Below are positions 8,719-17,981 of a stretch of DNA of 64,000 nucleotides, one piece after another (position 1 is the first letter of the stretch; every line of letters begins with the position of its first letter). Below the pieces are notes generated by a model that was given only the letters and a program-made list of their open reading frames with translations, did not search any database and was not told where the DNA came from. The translations under genes and the position numbers were made by a program. This stretch comes from Histidinibacterium aquaticum (GTDB lineage Bacteria; Pseudomonadota; Alphaproteobacteria; Rhodobacterales; Rhodobacteraceae). The DNA is taken from NCBI RefSeq assembly GCF_008710275.1, contig NZ_VYQE01000002.1, positions 359,522 through 423,521 of the forward strand, written 5' to 3'.

Positions 8719-9578
8719 GCCTTGCTGCACATCTCTCCACCGGGCTGACCACGGTCTGCCGCTGCTGGCTGCTCACGCGGCGCGACGGAGTGGCCATGGG
8801 CTTCACCGACCACGACCGCGACCTGGCCTTCGCGGGCCATGTCTTCCGCGCCGACACCGGGATGACTGCCCGCCAGCTGGTTCAGGGCATGGGCCTTTCG
8901 GTCGACAACACCGAGGCGATGGGACTGCTCAGCTCCGGCGCGGTGCGCGAGGAGGACATCGCCGCCGGCCGCTACGATGGCGCGATGGTCTGCGCCTGGC
9001 TGGTGAACTGGCAGGCTCCGGCGGAGCGCGACATACGCTTTCGCGGGACGCTGGGGGAGATCACCTGGGGCGGCGGAGCCTTTCACGCCGAGCTGCGCGG
9101 GCAGTCCGAGGCGCTGAACCGGCCCTGGGGGCGGATCTACACGCCAGACTGTTCGGCGGTGCTGGGGGATGACGCCTGCGGGGTCGATCTGTCGGGGCTT
9201 GTCGTCGAGGGAACGGTTGTCGAGGTCAGCGAAAACAGCATGTTGCGTCTTTCACTTGAGGCGCAGCATGAACCGGGATGGTTCGCCCACGGACGTCTTG
9301 ATGTGCTTGACGGCAGCGCGCAGGGGCTTTCGGGGATGATCCGCGAGGACCGAACCGACGGCACGGACCGCCTCGTCACGCTCTGGGACGCGCTGCGGGC
9401 GGATGTGTCGGCGGGGGACCGGGTGCGCCTCGTACCGGGATGCGACAAGCAGCCCGGAACCTGCCGGGAGAAGTTCTCCAATTTCCTCAACTTCCGGGGC
9501 TTTCCTCACATCCCGGGCGAAGACTGGCTGGCCGCCGTTCCCCGCCGCGAGGACGCCAATGACGGGGGCCAAAGATGA
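8715..9578 (+). CDS. GTA tail hub protein (DUF2163, g13)
   Basis: A 287-residue DUF2163 protein with a GTG start overlapping the g12 stop. The N terminus has CWLLTRRDGVAMGFTDHDRD, the family signature. Cysteines in the C-terminal half (DCSAVLGDDACGVD, then GCDKQPGTCREKF) match the residues that bind a 4Fe-4S cluster in the Rhodobacter GTA hub. This assignment of the ligand set is from family knowledge. The stop overlaps the g14 ATG. Confidence 0.93.
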   Translation: MSLAAHLSTGLTTVCRCWLLTRRDGVAMGFTDHDRDLAFAGHVFRADTGMTARQLVQGMGLSVDNTEAMGLLSSGAVREEDIAAGRYDGAMVCAWLVNWQAPAERDIRFRGTLGEITWGGGAFHAELRGQSEALNRPWGRIYTPDCSAVLGDDACGVDLSGLVVEGTVVEVSENSMLRLSLEAQHEPGWFAHGRLDVLDGSAQGLSGMIREDRTDGTDRLVTLWDALRADVSAGDRVRLVPGCDKQPGTCREKFSNFLNFRGFPHIPGEDWLAAVPRREDANDGGQR

Positions 9579-9997
9579 GCGCCGCCGTGGAGATCGCCCG
9601 CGGCTGGCTCGGGACGCCCTACCGCCACCAGGCCTCCGTCCGAGGCGCTGGCTGCGACTGCCTGGGGCTTGTCCGGGGCGTCTGGCGAGAGTTCCTGGGC
9701 GACGAGCCGGAGACGCCACCGCCCTACGGTCCGCACTGGTCGGAGACGACCGGAGACGAGGCGCTCTGGCGCGCGGCTCTCCGACACTTGACGGAGACCA
9801 CGACCGAGAGCCCCGGCGACATTCTCCTCTTCCGGATGCGTGAGGGGGCGGTGGCGAAGCACCTCGGCATCCGGACCGAGACCGCCCCGGTGCCGCGCTT
9901 CATCCATGCCTACGAGGGGCATGGCGTGGTGGAGACACCGCTCTCGGCCCCCTGGGCGCGGCGTGTGGTGGCGCGCTTCGCGTTTCCGACCTCCTGA
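9575..9997 (+). CDS. GTA cell-wall peptidase (NlpC/P60, g14)
   Basis: A 140-residue NlpC/P60 cysteine peptidase thought to open the peptidoglycan of the recipient during DNA delivery. The catalytic Cys is in GCDCLGLVRG (near residue 29), and the likely His in AKHLGI (about residue 94). The N terminus (ARGWLGTPYRHQAS) is typical. It is translationally coupled to g13 and lies directly before the megatron gene, with which it is expected to work in the baseplate. Confidence 0.94.
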   Translation: MSAAVEIARGWLGTPYRHQASVRGAGCDCLGLVRGVWREFLGDEPETPPPYGPHWSETTGDEALWRAALRHLTETTTESPGDILLFRMREGAVAKHLGIRTETAPVPRFIHAYEGHGVVETPLSAPWARRVVARFAFPTS

Positions 9998-10010
9998 GAA
10001 AGGACAGATC

Positions 10011-13000
10011 ATGGCGACCATCGTTCTGGGCGCGGCCGGCATGGCCGTGGGCGGCTCCGTCGGAGGCTCCGTGCTGGGGCTCTCTTCCTCGGTCATCGGC
10101 CGGGCGGCGGGCGCGACGCTCGGCCGATGGATCGATGCGCGGCTCATGGGCCAGGGATCCGAGCCGGTGGAGACGGGCCGGGTGGACCGCTTCCGCCTGC
10201 CGTCCGCCTCGGAGGGCGCGCCGGTGGGGCGGGTCTACGGCCGGATGCGGGTGGCGGGCCAGGTGATCTGGGCCTCGGCCTTCCGCGAGGAGAGCGATAC
10301 GAGCGGCGGCGGCAAGGGCAGGCCCCGCCAGCCGGAGGTGACGGAACTGAGCTATTCGGTGTCGCTGGCCGTGGCGCTCTGCGAGGGCGAGGTCACGAGC
10401 ATCGGTCGCATCTGGGCCGATGGGCGCGAGGTGCCGGCGCACCGGCTCAACATGCGGCTCTACCGGGGCACGGGGGACCAGCTCCCCGATCCCAAGATCG
10501 CGGCGGTGGAGGGGGCGGATCATGCGCCGGCCTACCGGGGGATCGCCTACTTGGTTTTCGAGGACCTGCCGCTCGGACAGTTCGGAAATCGGGTGCCCGC
10601 CTTCTCCTTCGAGGTGCTGCGCCCCGGCGCGTCGCGGGAAGGCACGCCGCCCGACGTCGCCCGCGCGGTGAAGGGCGTGGCGCTCATGCCGGGATCGGGA
10701 GAATACGCTCTCGCCACCGAGCCGGTCGAAGTCTCCCACGGCTACGGCGAGACGGTTCTGGCGAACGTCCATACGCCGGACGGGAGGGCCGATGCCGTGG
10801 TGGCGCTCGATCAGTTGGAGGCGGAACTGCCGGAGTGCGGCGCGGTCTCGCTGGTGGTCTCCTGGTTCGGCGACGATCTCAGGGCGGGGGACTGCACCCT
10901 GCGCCCCAAGGTCGAGCGGGCGGGCGACGACGGCTCCATGCCCTGGCGGGTCGGCGGGCTCGATAGGGAGACGGCGCAGGTGGTGCCGGAGGGGGACGAG
11001 GGCCCGGTCTATGGCGGCACGCCCACCGACCAGTCCGTGGTGCAGATCATCCGCGAGATGCGCGGGCGGGGGCAGCATGTCACCTTCTACCCCTTCATCC
11101 TCATGGACCAGCTTGCAGGGAACGCCTTGCCCGATCCCTACAGCGGCGAGGCGGGGCAGGCGCATCTGCCCTGGCGTGGCCGGATCACGACGTCTCTTGC
11201 TGAGGGAATGACCGGCACACCGCAGGGGACGGCGCAGGCGGACGCGGAGGTCTCGGCCATCTTCGGAAGCTGCGCCCCGGAGGACTTCGCGCCGGGAGAG
11301 GACACGGTGGACTACGCCGGCCCCGACGAGTGGTCGTACCGCCGGTTCATCCTCCACTACGCCCATCTCTGCGCGGCGGCCGGCGGGGTGGAGGCTTTCT
11401 GCATCGGCTCGGAAATGCGGGGGCTGACCACGGTGCGCGGGGCCTCGGGTTATCCGGCGGTCGAGCGCCTGCGGACCCTTGCGCAGGAGGTGAGGGCGAT
11501 CCTGCCGGGGGCGAAGATCGGCTATGCCGCCGACTGGTCGGAGTATCACGGGCACCAGCCCGCGGGCACGCAGGACAAGCGCTTTCACCTCGATCCGCTC
11601 TGGGCCGATCCGGCGATCGATTTCATCGGCATCGACAATTACATGCCGCTCTCCGACTGGCGTGACGTCGAGGGGCACGCGGATGCCGGCTGGGGCTCGA
11701 TCCACGACCTCGACTACCTGCGCGCCAACGTCGAAGGCGGCGAGGGCTACGACTGGTACTATGCCTCCGAGGCCGACCGCGCGGCCCAGATCCGCACGCC
11801 GATCACCGATTTCTACGGCGAGGCGTGGCTGTGGCGGGTGAAGGACCTGCGCGGCTGGTGGTCGAACTACCACCACGACCGGGTGGGCGGCGCGCGCGCC
11901 CCGGCTCCAACGGACTGGACGCCGGGAATGAAACCGATCTGGTTCACCGAGTTCGGCTGCCCGGCCATCGACAAGGGAACCAACGAGCCCAACAAGTTCG
12001 TCGACCCGAAGAGCTCGGAGTCGACGGTGCCACGTTTCTCCACCGGGGAGCCGGACGAGCTGATCCAGCTGCAATACGTGCGGGCCATGGTCGCGCACTG
12101 GTCGGACCCGGCGAACAACCCGGTCTCGGATTTCTCCGGTCTGCAGATGATCGATATGGACCGGGCGCACTACTGGGCCTGGGATGCCCGGCCCTGGCCG
12201 GCCTTTCCCGGGCGGCCCGGGATCTGGTCGGACGGCGCGAACTGGGAGCGCGGTCACTGGATCACCGGGCGCACGGCGCACCGGCCGCTCTCCGACGTGG
12301 TGGAGGAGATCGTGTCCCCGGCGGAGCTGGAGGGACTGGAGACCGACCGGCTTTGGGGTCTGGTGCGGGGCTACGCGGTCGAGACCATCGCCTCGGCCCG
12401 GTCGGCCCTGCAACCCCTGATGCTGGCGCATGGCGTGGACGCTGTGGAGCGCGGCGGCGGGATAGTCTTTGCCAGCCGGTCGGACTCGGTTTCGGGCGAG
12501 GTCGCCCTGGCCGATCTGGTCGAGGGAGAGCCGGATCTGGAGCGCATGCGCGACGACGCTGCGCCGGGCGAGCGGCTGTCGCTGAGCTTTGTGGCCGCTG
12601 GGGCAGGTTACGAGGCGGCGGCGGTGGAGGTCTCGCGCCCTGGCGAGCTCGCGCGGGAGGTGAGCCGGAGCGAGCTGCCGATGGTGCTGACGCGCGACGA
12701 GGCGCGGGGAATCGGGGCGCGCTGGCTGGCCGAGGCTCAGGCCGCCCGCGACACGGCGCGTTTCGCACTGCCGCCGTCGCTCAGTGCGCTGGGGGCTGGC
12801 GACGTGGTGCGGCTGCAGGGCCATTCGGGGGCGCTCTTCCGGATCGACCGCGCCGAGACCGGGCTCTCGCGGCAGGTGGAGGCCACGCGGATCCCGCCGG
12901 GCGTCTATGGGCCCGCCGCGCCGGGGGCGCTCTCCCTCGAGCTTCCCGAGATGCGCGTCCCGGGCCCGGCGGAGGGGCTTTTCCTCGACCTGCCCCAGGT

Positions 13001-13883
13001 GCCCGGGGTGGAGGCGGGTCCGCGCTTCGTGGCGGTCGCGCGGCCCTGGCCGGGACCGGTGGCGCTCTATGCCTCCGGCGCGGGAGAGGACCACGCCTTG
13101 CAGCTCGTGCAGTCACGCCCGGCGGCGGTGGGCCTGACAGAAACCCCGCTCGCCTCGGCCCGGCCCGGAAGGTGGGACCGGGGACAGGCCCTCCGGGTGA
13201 GGATGCTGGCGGGCGAACTCTCGTCGGTGGGCCAGGCAGAGCTCCTCTCGGGGGCGAACCTCGCCGCCGTGGGGGACGGCGAGACCTGGGAAGTGATCCA
13301 GTTCCGCGAGGCGGAGCTGGTCGCGCCGAGCACCTACGAGTTGAGGATGCGGCTGCGGGGGCAGGGGGGCACGGACGGGACGATGCCCGAGGTGTGGCCT
13401 CCCGGGTCCTTCCTCGTGCCTTTGACTCCGCGTCTGGGCCGGGTCGAGGGGGCGGAGCCCGGGATGCCGCGCGACTACCGCTGGGGGCCGGCGGACCAGC
13501 CGCCGGGTCATACCTCTTACCGCTCGGCGGTCCGGGACCTCGGCGGCGCGGCGCTGCGGCCCTGGCCGGTGTGCCACCTGGAGGCGCGCGCGGAGGGAGA
13601 GAATATCGCGATCACCTGGATCCGGCGCGCGCGGCTCGGCGGAGACGGCTGGCGGGGCTGGGAGGTGCCGCTCGCCGAAGGACAGGAACGCTACCTGCTG
13701 CGCGTCCGGTCCGAGGGCGGCGGCCTGCTGCGCGAGGCGCTGACGGAGAGCCCTGGCTTCACCTACACGGCCGCCATGCAGGCGGCGGACGCCCTGAACG
13801 GCACGCCCGCGACCGTCGAGGTGGCGCAGGTCTCCGACCTCTACGGGCCGGGGCCCGCAACGCGGGCGGAGCTGCCGCGATGA
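10011..13883 (+). CDS. GTA megatron / host-specificity tail protein (g15)
   Basis: A 1290-residue protein, the largest gene of the cluster. The N-terminal part starts with a glycine-rich hydrophobic segment (GAAGMAVGGSVGGSVLGLSS) and a hub-like region. Roughly residues 430-760 form the TIM-barrel glycosidase-like domain special to GTAs (FCIGSEMRGL, IDFIGIDNYMPLSDW, KPIWFTEFGCPAID). The remainder is a phage tail / fibronectin-like region ending in receptor-binding modules. It forms the tail tip that penetrates the cell envelope. ATG 10011 has GAGAAAGGA upstream; an in-frame upstream extension overlapping g14 is unlikely to be used. Confidence 0.94.
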   Translation: MATIVLGAAGMAVGGSVGGSVLGLSSSVIGRAAGATLGRWIDARLMGQGSEPVETGRVDRFRLPSASEGAPVGRVYGRMRVAGQVIWASAFREESDTSGGGKGRPRQPEVTELSYSVSLAVALCEGEVTSIGRIWADGREVPAHRLNMRLYRGTGDQLPDPKIAAVEGADHAPAYRGIAYLVFEDLPLGQFGNRVPAFSFEVLRPGASREGTPPDVARAVKGVALMPGSGEYALATEPVEVSHGYGETVLANVHTPDGRADAVVALDQLEAELPECGAVSLVVSWFGDDLRAGDCTLRPKVERAGDDGSMPWRVGGLDRETAQVVPEGDEGPVYGGTPTDQSVVQIIREMRGRGQHVTFYPFILMDQLAGNALPDPYSGEAGQAHLPWRGRITTSLAEGMTGTPQGTAQADAEVSAIFGSCAPEDFAPGEDTVDYAGPDEWSYRRFILHYAHLCAAAGGVEAFCIGSEMRGLTTVRGASGYPAVERLRTLAQEVRAILPGAKIGYAADWSEYHGHQPAGTQDKRFHLDPLWADPAIDFIGIDNYMPLSDWRDVEGHADAGWGSIHDLDYLRANVEGGEGYDWYYASEADRAAQIRTPITDFYGEAWLWRVKDLRGWWSNYHHDRVGGARAPAPTDWTPGMKPIWFTEFGCPAIDKGTNEPNKFVDPKSSESTVPRFSTGEPDELIQLQYVRAMVAHWSDPANNPVSDFSGLQMIDMDRAHYWAWDARPWPAFPGRPGIWSDGANWERGHWITGRTAHRPLSDVVEEIVSPAELEGLETDRLWGLVRGYAVETIASARSALQPLMLAHGVDAVERGGGIVFASRSDSVSGEVALADLVEGEPDLERMRDDAAPGERLSLSFVAAGAGYEAAAVEVSRPGELAREVSRSELPMVLTRDEARGIGARWLAEAQAARDTARFALPPSLSALGAGDVVRLQGHSGALFRIDRAETGLSRQVEATRIPPGVYGPAAPGALSLELPEMRVPGPAEGLFLDLPQVPGVEAGPRFVAVARPWPGPVALYASGAGEDHALQLVQSRPAAVGLTETPLASARPGRWDRGQALRVRMLAGELSSVGQAELLSGANLAAVGDGETWEVIQFREAELVAPSTYELRMRLRGQGGTDGTMPEVWPPGSFLVPLTPRLGRVEGAEPGMPRDYRWGPADQPPGHTSYRSAVRDLGGAALRPWPVCHLEARAEGENIAITWIRRARLGGDGWRGWEVPLAEGQERYLLRVRSEGGGLLREALTESPGFTYTAAMQAADALNGTPATVEVAQVSDLYGPGPATRAELPR

Positions 13884-14164
13884 GGCCGCTCATGCCGGCC
13901 GACCTCGACATGGCCGTGAGGGTCCTGCTGGCGGTGCCGGAGGCGCGGCGCCCCGCGCTCGCCCGCAGGCTCATCGCGGAGGCGCGGGAGGCGGACGATC
14001 ACCGGAGGCGCACCGGGTGGATGCATCCCCGGCACGGCGGCGGCACGCTCCTTCAGGCGGCCGAGTTGCACCCAAAGTCGCCGCTGCCCGAGCACTGCGA
14101 TCGGGCCTACCGCGACATGCTGGAGCACCTCATCGCCGCCTGCACCGACCTGCTGGTGGATTGA
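13880..14164 (+). CDS. Small conserved protein at the 3' end of the GTA run
   Basis: A 94-residue product (MRPLMPADLDMAVRVLLAVP) whose ATG overlaps the megatron stop, so it is part of the GTA transcript. It is rich in charged helices (RPALARRLIAEAREADDHRR) and has no membrane segment. Comparable small genes follow g15 in other Rhodobacterales, but I cannot assign a function. The tight coupling suggests a role in particle assembly or regulation; that is inference. Confidence 0.75.
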   Translation: MRPLMPADLDMAVRVLLAVPEARRPALARRLIAEAREADDHRRRTGWMHPRHGGGTLLQAAELHPKSPLPEHCDRAYRDMLEHLIAACTDLLVD

Positions 14165-14165
14165 G

Positions 14166-14189
14166 AAAAAGCGCGCGAGATGCTTTTTT
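14166..14189 (+). terminator. Probable terminator of the GTA operon
   Basis: AAAAAGC (14166-14172) pairs with GCTTTTT (14182-14188) around a 9-nt loop, and the 3' arm merges into six T residues. It begins two bases after the last GTA stop codon. The stem is A/T-rich and modest in strength. Confidence 0.5.
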
Positions 14190-14245
14190 CCTGTCGCGGG
14201 CTCCCTAGCTTGGGATATGCAGCCGCCCGAAGAGGGAGACGTTCG

Positions 14246-15064
14246 ATGGCCTCGCACCCGAAATCTCATATCCAGCCGCTCGACCCGGTCTGGGAGCGGA
14301 TCACCGAGGAAGCGGAGGAGGCCGTTCGGGCCGAGCCGCTCATGGGCGGGCTGATCCACAAGACGATCCTGCACCACAAGGGCTTCGACGCGGCCCTGGC
14401 GCACCGCCTGGCCTCGAAGCTCTCGAGCGTGGAGATGGGCGAGCAGATCATGCGTGAGATCGCGGACGAGGCCTTTGCCGCCGATCCCGACCTCACGGCG
14501 GCGGCGCGCGCCGATATCGTCGCGGTCTACGAGCGTGACCCGGCCTGCCACCGGTTCATGCAGCCGATGCTCTACTTCAAGGGCTGGCAGGCGATCCAGG
14601 CCTACCGGCTGGGCCACTGGCTCTGGACCCAAGGGCGCCACGACCTGGCCTATTTCATCCAGATGCGGGTGAGCGAGACCTTCGGCGTCGACATCCATCC
14701 CAACGCCGTCATCGGGCGCGGGATCATGATCGACCACGCCCATTCCATCGTCATCGGCGAGACGGCGCGCGTCGGCGACAACGTCTCGATGCTCCACTCG
14801 GTGACGCTGGGCGGCACCGGCAAAGAGGACGACGACCGCCACCCGAAGATCGGCGACGGCGTGTTGATCGGCGCGGGGGCCAAGGTTCTCGGCAACATCC
14901 GGGTGGGCAACTGCAGCCGCATCGCCGCGGGCTCGGTCGTTCTGTCGGAGGTCCCGCCCTGCAAGACGGTGGCCGGCGTTCCGGCGAAGATCGTCGGCGA
15001 GGCGGGCTGCGATCAGCCGTCGCTCTCCATGGACCAGATCCTGCAGACGACCCCCCGCTCGTAG
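14246..15064 (+). CDS. cysE: Serine O-acetyltransferase
   Basis: This 272-residue enzyme transfers acetyl from acetyl-CoA to L-serine, the first step of cysteine synthesis. The N-terminal helical domain is followed by the left-handed beta-helix with hexapeptide repeats (VDIHPNAVIGRGIMIDHA, VIGETARVGDNVSMLH, TLGGTGK). The catalytic His lies in MIDHAHSIVIGET. ATG 14246 follows GAGGGAGA. The adjacent YeiH-type gene suggests a sulfur-related context. cysE beside a GTA cluster is, as I recall, common in this order. Confidence 0.94.
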   Translation: MASHPKSHIQPLDPVWERITEEAEEAVRAEPLMGGLIHKTILHHKGFDAALAHRLASKLSSVEMGEQIMREIADEAFAADPDLTAAARADIVAVYERDPACHRFMQPMLYFKGWQAIQAYRLGHWLWTQGRHDLAYFIQMRVSETFGVDIHPNAVIGRGIMIDHAHSIVIGETARVGDNVSMLHSVTLGGTGKEDDDRHPKIGDGVLIGAGAKVLGNIRVGNCSRIAAGSVVLSEVPPCKTVAGVPAKIVGEAGCDQPSLSMDQILQTTPRS

Positions 15065-15080
15065 GGTGGCTCTCGAACCC

Positions 15081-15129
15081 ACCGCCTCGGGCGGGGGTGA
15101 GCGTGCGGCGGGCTGGAAACCCAGCCTGC
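15081..15129. repeat. Hairpins between cysE and the YeiH-type gene
   Basis: Two G+C-rich stem-loops occur here: an imperfect one around 15081-15099, and GGCTGG (15111-15116) pairing with CCAGCC (15121-15126) with an AAAC loop, extendable by G-U and flanking pairs. No T-run follows. They may weaken read-through from cysE. Confidence 0.35.
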
Positions 15130-15180
15130 GGGTGAATTGATACACTATTCATCCATGTCTCCGCGGGCTAGGACTCCGGC

Positions 15181-16197
15181 ATGTCCGCCGAGACCGAGAC
15201 CACACCGCGACTGCGCCGCCTGAAGGGCCGGGCCGAGGCGCTCTTTCCCGGCCTCATGGTCGCGGCCCTGATCGCGCTCGCGGCGAGCTTCGTCTCCGAG
15301 CACTACGGCGCGCCCGCGATGCTTCTGGCGCTGCTCTTCGGCATCGCGCTGAACTTCCTGGCCGACGAGCCGCGCTGCGCGGCGGGGATCGCCTTCGCCG
15401 CCAAGGGCGTGCTGCGGGCGGGCGTGGCGCTTCTGGGCCTGCGGATCACGGCCGGCATGGTCATGGACCTCGGCGCGGCGATGCTAGCGCTGGTGGTCCT
15501 GGGCGTCGCATCGACCATCGGCTTCGGCTTCCTCGTGGCCCGCGCCTTCGGCTTCCGCAACCGCTTCGCAATGCTATCTGCGGGCGCGGTGGCGATCTGC
15601 GGGGCCTCGGCGGCCATGGCGATCAGCGCCGCGCTGCCGCCCGACGAGCGCACGCGGCAGAGGCTGGCCTTCACCGTGGTGGGCGTCACGCTTCTGTCGA
15701 CGGTGGCGATGGTGATCTACCCCGTGATTGCGAGCGCGCTGGCCTTCGACGACCGCACGGCAGGCATCTACATCGGGGCCACGATCCACGACGTGGCGCA
15801 GGTCGTCGGTGCGGGCTTCTCGATCTCCGAAGAGGCGGGCGAGACCGCGACGCTGGTCAAGCTGATCCGGGTCGCGATGCTGGCCCCGGTGGTGCTTCTG
15901 GTCTCCGCCGCCTCGCGCCGGTCGATGGAAGCGGGCAAGCGGCCGCCGCTGCTGCCGGGCTTCGTGCTGGCCTTCGTGGGCTTCGCCGCGCTCGCCTCCT
16001 TCGGGCTGGTGCCTCAGGCCGTCTCCGATCTCGCGGGCGGAGCGTCGCGGGCGCTTCTGCTCATGGCGATCGGGGCGGTGGGCGTCGCGACCTCCCTGAA
16101 GGAAGTCGTCGAGGTCGGGCCGCGGGCCATGGGCATGCTGGTCTCGGAGACCGTGTTCCTCGCGGTGCTGATCGCGCTGGGGCTGACGCTCTTCTAG
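15181..16197 (+). CDS. YeiH-family (UPF0324) membrane exporter
   Basis: A 338-residue integral membrane protein with about ten hydrophobic segments. It belongs to the YeiH/UPF0324 family, annotated as putative sulfate exporters on limited evidence. Family marks are GVALLGLRITAGMV, FGFRNRFAMLSAGAVAICGASAA and IGATIHDVAQVVGAG. Placement after cysE fits a role in sulfur compound handling, but the substrate is not shown by the sequence. Its stop overlaps tail-to-tail with gluQ. Confidence 0.88.
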   Translation: MSAETETTPRLRRLKGRAEALFPGLMVAALIALAASFVSEHYGAPAMLLALLFGIALNFLADEPRCAAGIAFAAKGVLRAGVALLGLRITAGMVMDLGAAMLALVVLGVASTIGFGFLVARAFGFRNRFAMLSAGAVAICGASAAMAISAALPPDERTRQRLAFTVVGVTLLSTVAMVIYPVIASALAFDDRTAGIYIGATIHDVAQVVGAGFSISEEAGETATLVKLIRVAMLAPVVLLVSAASRRSMEAGKRPPLLPGFVLAFVGFAALASFGLVPQAVSDLAGGASRALLLMAIGAVGVATSLKEVVEVGPRAMGMLVSETVFLAVLIALGLTLF

Positions 16198-17036
16198 AGG
16201 CCCACCATGCGCCGGATCTCCTCCGGCGTGACCCCCTCGGACCGGTAGAGCGAGAGCGCGCGCGCGTCATCGCGCTTGGCGAGGCGGCGGCCGCGTTCGT
16301 CGCGGATCAGGCGATGGTGGTGATAGTCGGGCCGGGGGAGGCGCAGGAGTTCCTGCAATAGGCGCTGGACCGGCGTGGCGGAGAAGAGATCCTCGCCCCG
16401 GGTCACCTCGGTCACACCCTGCCGCGCGTCGTCGAGGGTCACGGCCAGGTGATAGGCGACCTCGCCGGAGACGCGTCGGGCGAGGATCACGTCGCCGGTG
16501 CCCTGGACCAGTTCCTCGGGGTCGGCCTGGTGCTGGCCGGGATGGATCGGGCCGGTCTCGGTGAACTGCAGCGGTCCGGTCTCTGCCACGGCGCGGGCGA
16601 TGTCGAGGCGAAGGGCGTCGCCCTCCTGCCGGGAAGACATGGGGCGGCCGCGGCAGGTGCCGGGATAGACGATGCCGTCCGGCCCCACGGGCGGCGCGCC
16701 TTCCTGCGGGGCGGAGAGGGCGGCGCGGATGTCGGCGCGCGAACAGGAGCAGGGGTAGACGAGACCGCGCGCCGCGAGGGCGTCGATCACCGCGTGGTAG
16801 TCGTCAAGGTGATCGGACTGGCGCAATACGGGCTCGGGCCAGTCGAGACCGAGCCAGTGCAGGTCCTCGAAGATCAGCTCCTCCCATTCGGGCTTCGACC
16901 GCTCGCGGTCGGTGTCCTCGATCCGCAGCAGGAAGGTGCCTCCCGCCGCCCGGGCCCGGTCATGGGCCGTGAGCGCGGAGAAGGCGTGCCCGAGATGCAG
17001 CGGCCCGGTGGGGGAAGGGGCGAAACGGGTGATCAT
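16194..17036 (-). CDS. gluQ: Glutamyl-Q tRNA(Asp) synthetase
   Basis: A 280-residue truncated paralogue of glutamyl-tRNA synthetase that attaches glutamate to queuosine in tRNA-Asp. The HIGH-like motif PSPTGPLHLGH is at the N terminus, and IEDTDRERS follows. The zinc ligands specific to this family are seen as YPCSCSRAD and YPGTCRG. The KMSKS equivalent is RLAKRDDA. It lacks the anticodon-binding domain of GltX, which fits the 280-residue length. Confidence 0.94.
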   Translation of the reverse strand: MITRFAPSPTGPLHLGHAFSALTAHDRARAAGGTFLLRIEDTDRERSKPEWEELIFEDLHWLGLDWPEPVLRQSDHLDDYHAVIDALAARGLVYPCSCSRADIRAALSAPQEGAPPVGPDGIVYPGTCRGRPMSSRQEGDALRLDIARAVAETGPLQFTETGPIHPGQHQADPEELVQGTGDVILARRVSGEVAYHLAVTLDDARQGVTEVTRGEDLFSATPVQRLLQELLRLPRPDYHHHRLIRDERGRRLAKRDDARALSLYRSEGVTPEEIRRMVGL

Positions 17037-17085
17037 CCCGGGAAGGCATGGCGGCTCGCCCGGGCCGGGTCAACGCCGGAGGCGT

Positions 17086-17277
17086 TCAGTCCCGAAGCCG
17101 GGAGGTGCTGCTCTGGTGAATGATGAACCAGGCCAGCAGGATGAACATCGGGTGCGTGAGCCCGCCGCTGAAAATGATCGCCGGGATCCAGATGAGGAAG
17201 GTGATGATGGCCACGATGGGCCGTCCCGCGATCAGGATCGAGACGGGCGGCAGAAGGATGGCGAGGAGGTAATTCAT
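17086..17277 (-). CDS. YqaE/Pmp3-family small membrane protein
   Basis: A 63-residue peptide with two hydrophobic segments (LLAILLPPVSILIAG and IITFLIWIPAIIFSGG), the layout of the Pmp3/YqaE family. These proteins sit in the inner membrane and in other organisms influence ion leak and stress tolerance. The usual family signature around the loop is loose here, so the assignment rests on length and topology. Confidence 0.7.
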   Translation of the reverse strand: MNYLLAILLPPVSILIAGRPIVAIITFLIWIPAIIFSGGLTHPMFILLAWFIIHQSSTSRLRD

Positions 17278-17346
17278 GGCTCTTGTCCCGGGTCGTTTCG
17301 TCTTGGCTAACCCCGATGCGGCCCGCCGCGTTCCCGCGCCCCGGCG

Positions 17347-17961
17347 TCAGTCCTTGCGTCGGAGGACATAGATCCGCGAGGTCGAGCCGCGAGCGGGAAT
17401 GTGCGGCCCGTCGAGGGCGGCGAGCCGCTCGAAGCCGCCGTCAATCAGGGCCGCCATCTTCTCGGTGTACTCGGCGCTCTCGAGGGTATGGTCGTTGTAG
17501 GAGACGGCGAGCAGCTGACCCGGGGCGAGGAGCGGCGTCACGATGTCGAAGGTCTCCGGCGGGGCAGCCCCCTCGGAGATCACGCCGCAGGCGACGATGG
17601 CGGCGTAGTGCCCGGGCTTCACGCCGATCGGCTCTCCGGCGGGCACGGCCATCAGCTCGCGGTAGACGTTCTTCGCGCGCGCCTCGGCCAGCATCCCCTC
17701 GGAGGGGTCTACGCCGTCGATCACGGTGAACCCGCGGTGGGCGAGCGCCTCTCCCGACAGGCCCGTCCCGCAGCCGAAGTCGAGGATCGGCGCGCTCTTG
17801 TCGGGGAGCATTTCCGACAGAGCCTCCGCGATCCGGGCGGGCGTGGCGTAGCCCGCGCCCTGCAGGTCGGTGTCGTAGCTTGCGCCCCACTCGTCGTAGA
17901 GGCGCTGTTTCGCCTCGGGATCGTTCAGGGCGTAGACTTGGTCGAGATAGCTTTTTTCCAT
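17347..17961 (-). CDS. Class I SAM-dependent methyltransferase
   Basis: A 204-residue Rossmann-fold methyltransferase. Motif I is ILDFGCGTGLSGEAL (about residues 59-73), followed by the acidic residue in GVDPSEGML. The N terminus (YALNDPEAKQRLYDEWGASYD) resembles WBSCR27-type and small-molecule methyltransferases. The substrate cannot be read from the sequence. It lies 20 bp downstream of trmFO and is probably cotranscribed. Confidence 0.85.
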   Translation of the reverse strand: MEKSYLDQVYALNDPEAKQRLYDEWGASYDTDLQGAGYATPARIAEALSEMLPDKSAPILDFGCGTGLSGEALAHRGFTVIDGVDPSEGMLAEARAKNVYRELMAVPAGEPIGVKPGHYAAIVACGVISEGAAPPETFDIVTPLLAPGQLLAVSYNDHTLESAEYTEKMAALIDGGFERLAALDGPHIPARGSTSRIYVLRRKD

Positions 17962-17981
17962 CCCTTAAGGGTAGCGAACCC

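Noticed and set aside
9900-13094. Very long open frame antisense to the megatron gene
   Set aside because: High-GC third-position bias leaves the antisense frame open; residues are low-complexity Arg/His/Gly-rich and match no family, and g15 on the other strand is certain.
1896-14164. An active prophage
   Set aside because: There is no integrase, lysis, replication or repressor gene and no attachment site; the gene order is that of a Rhodobacter-type GTA.
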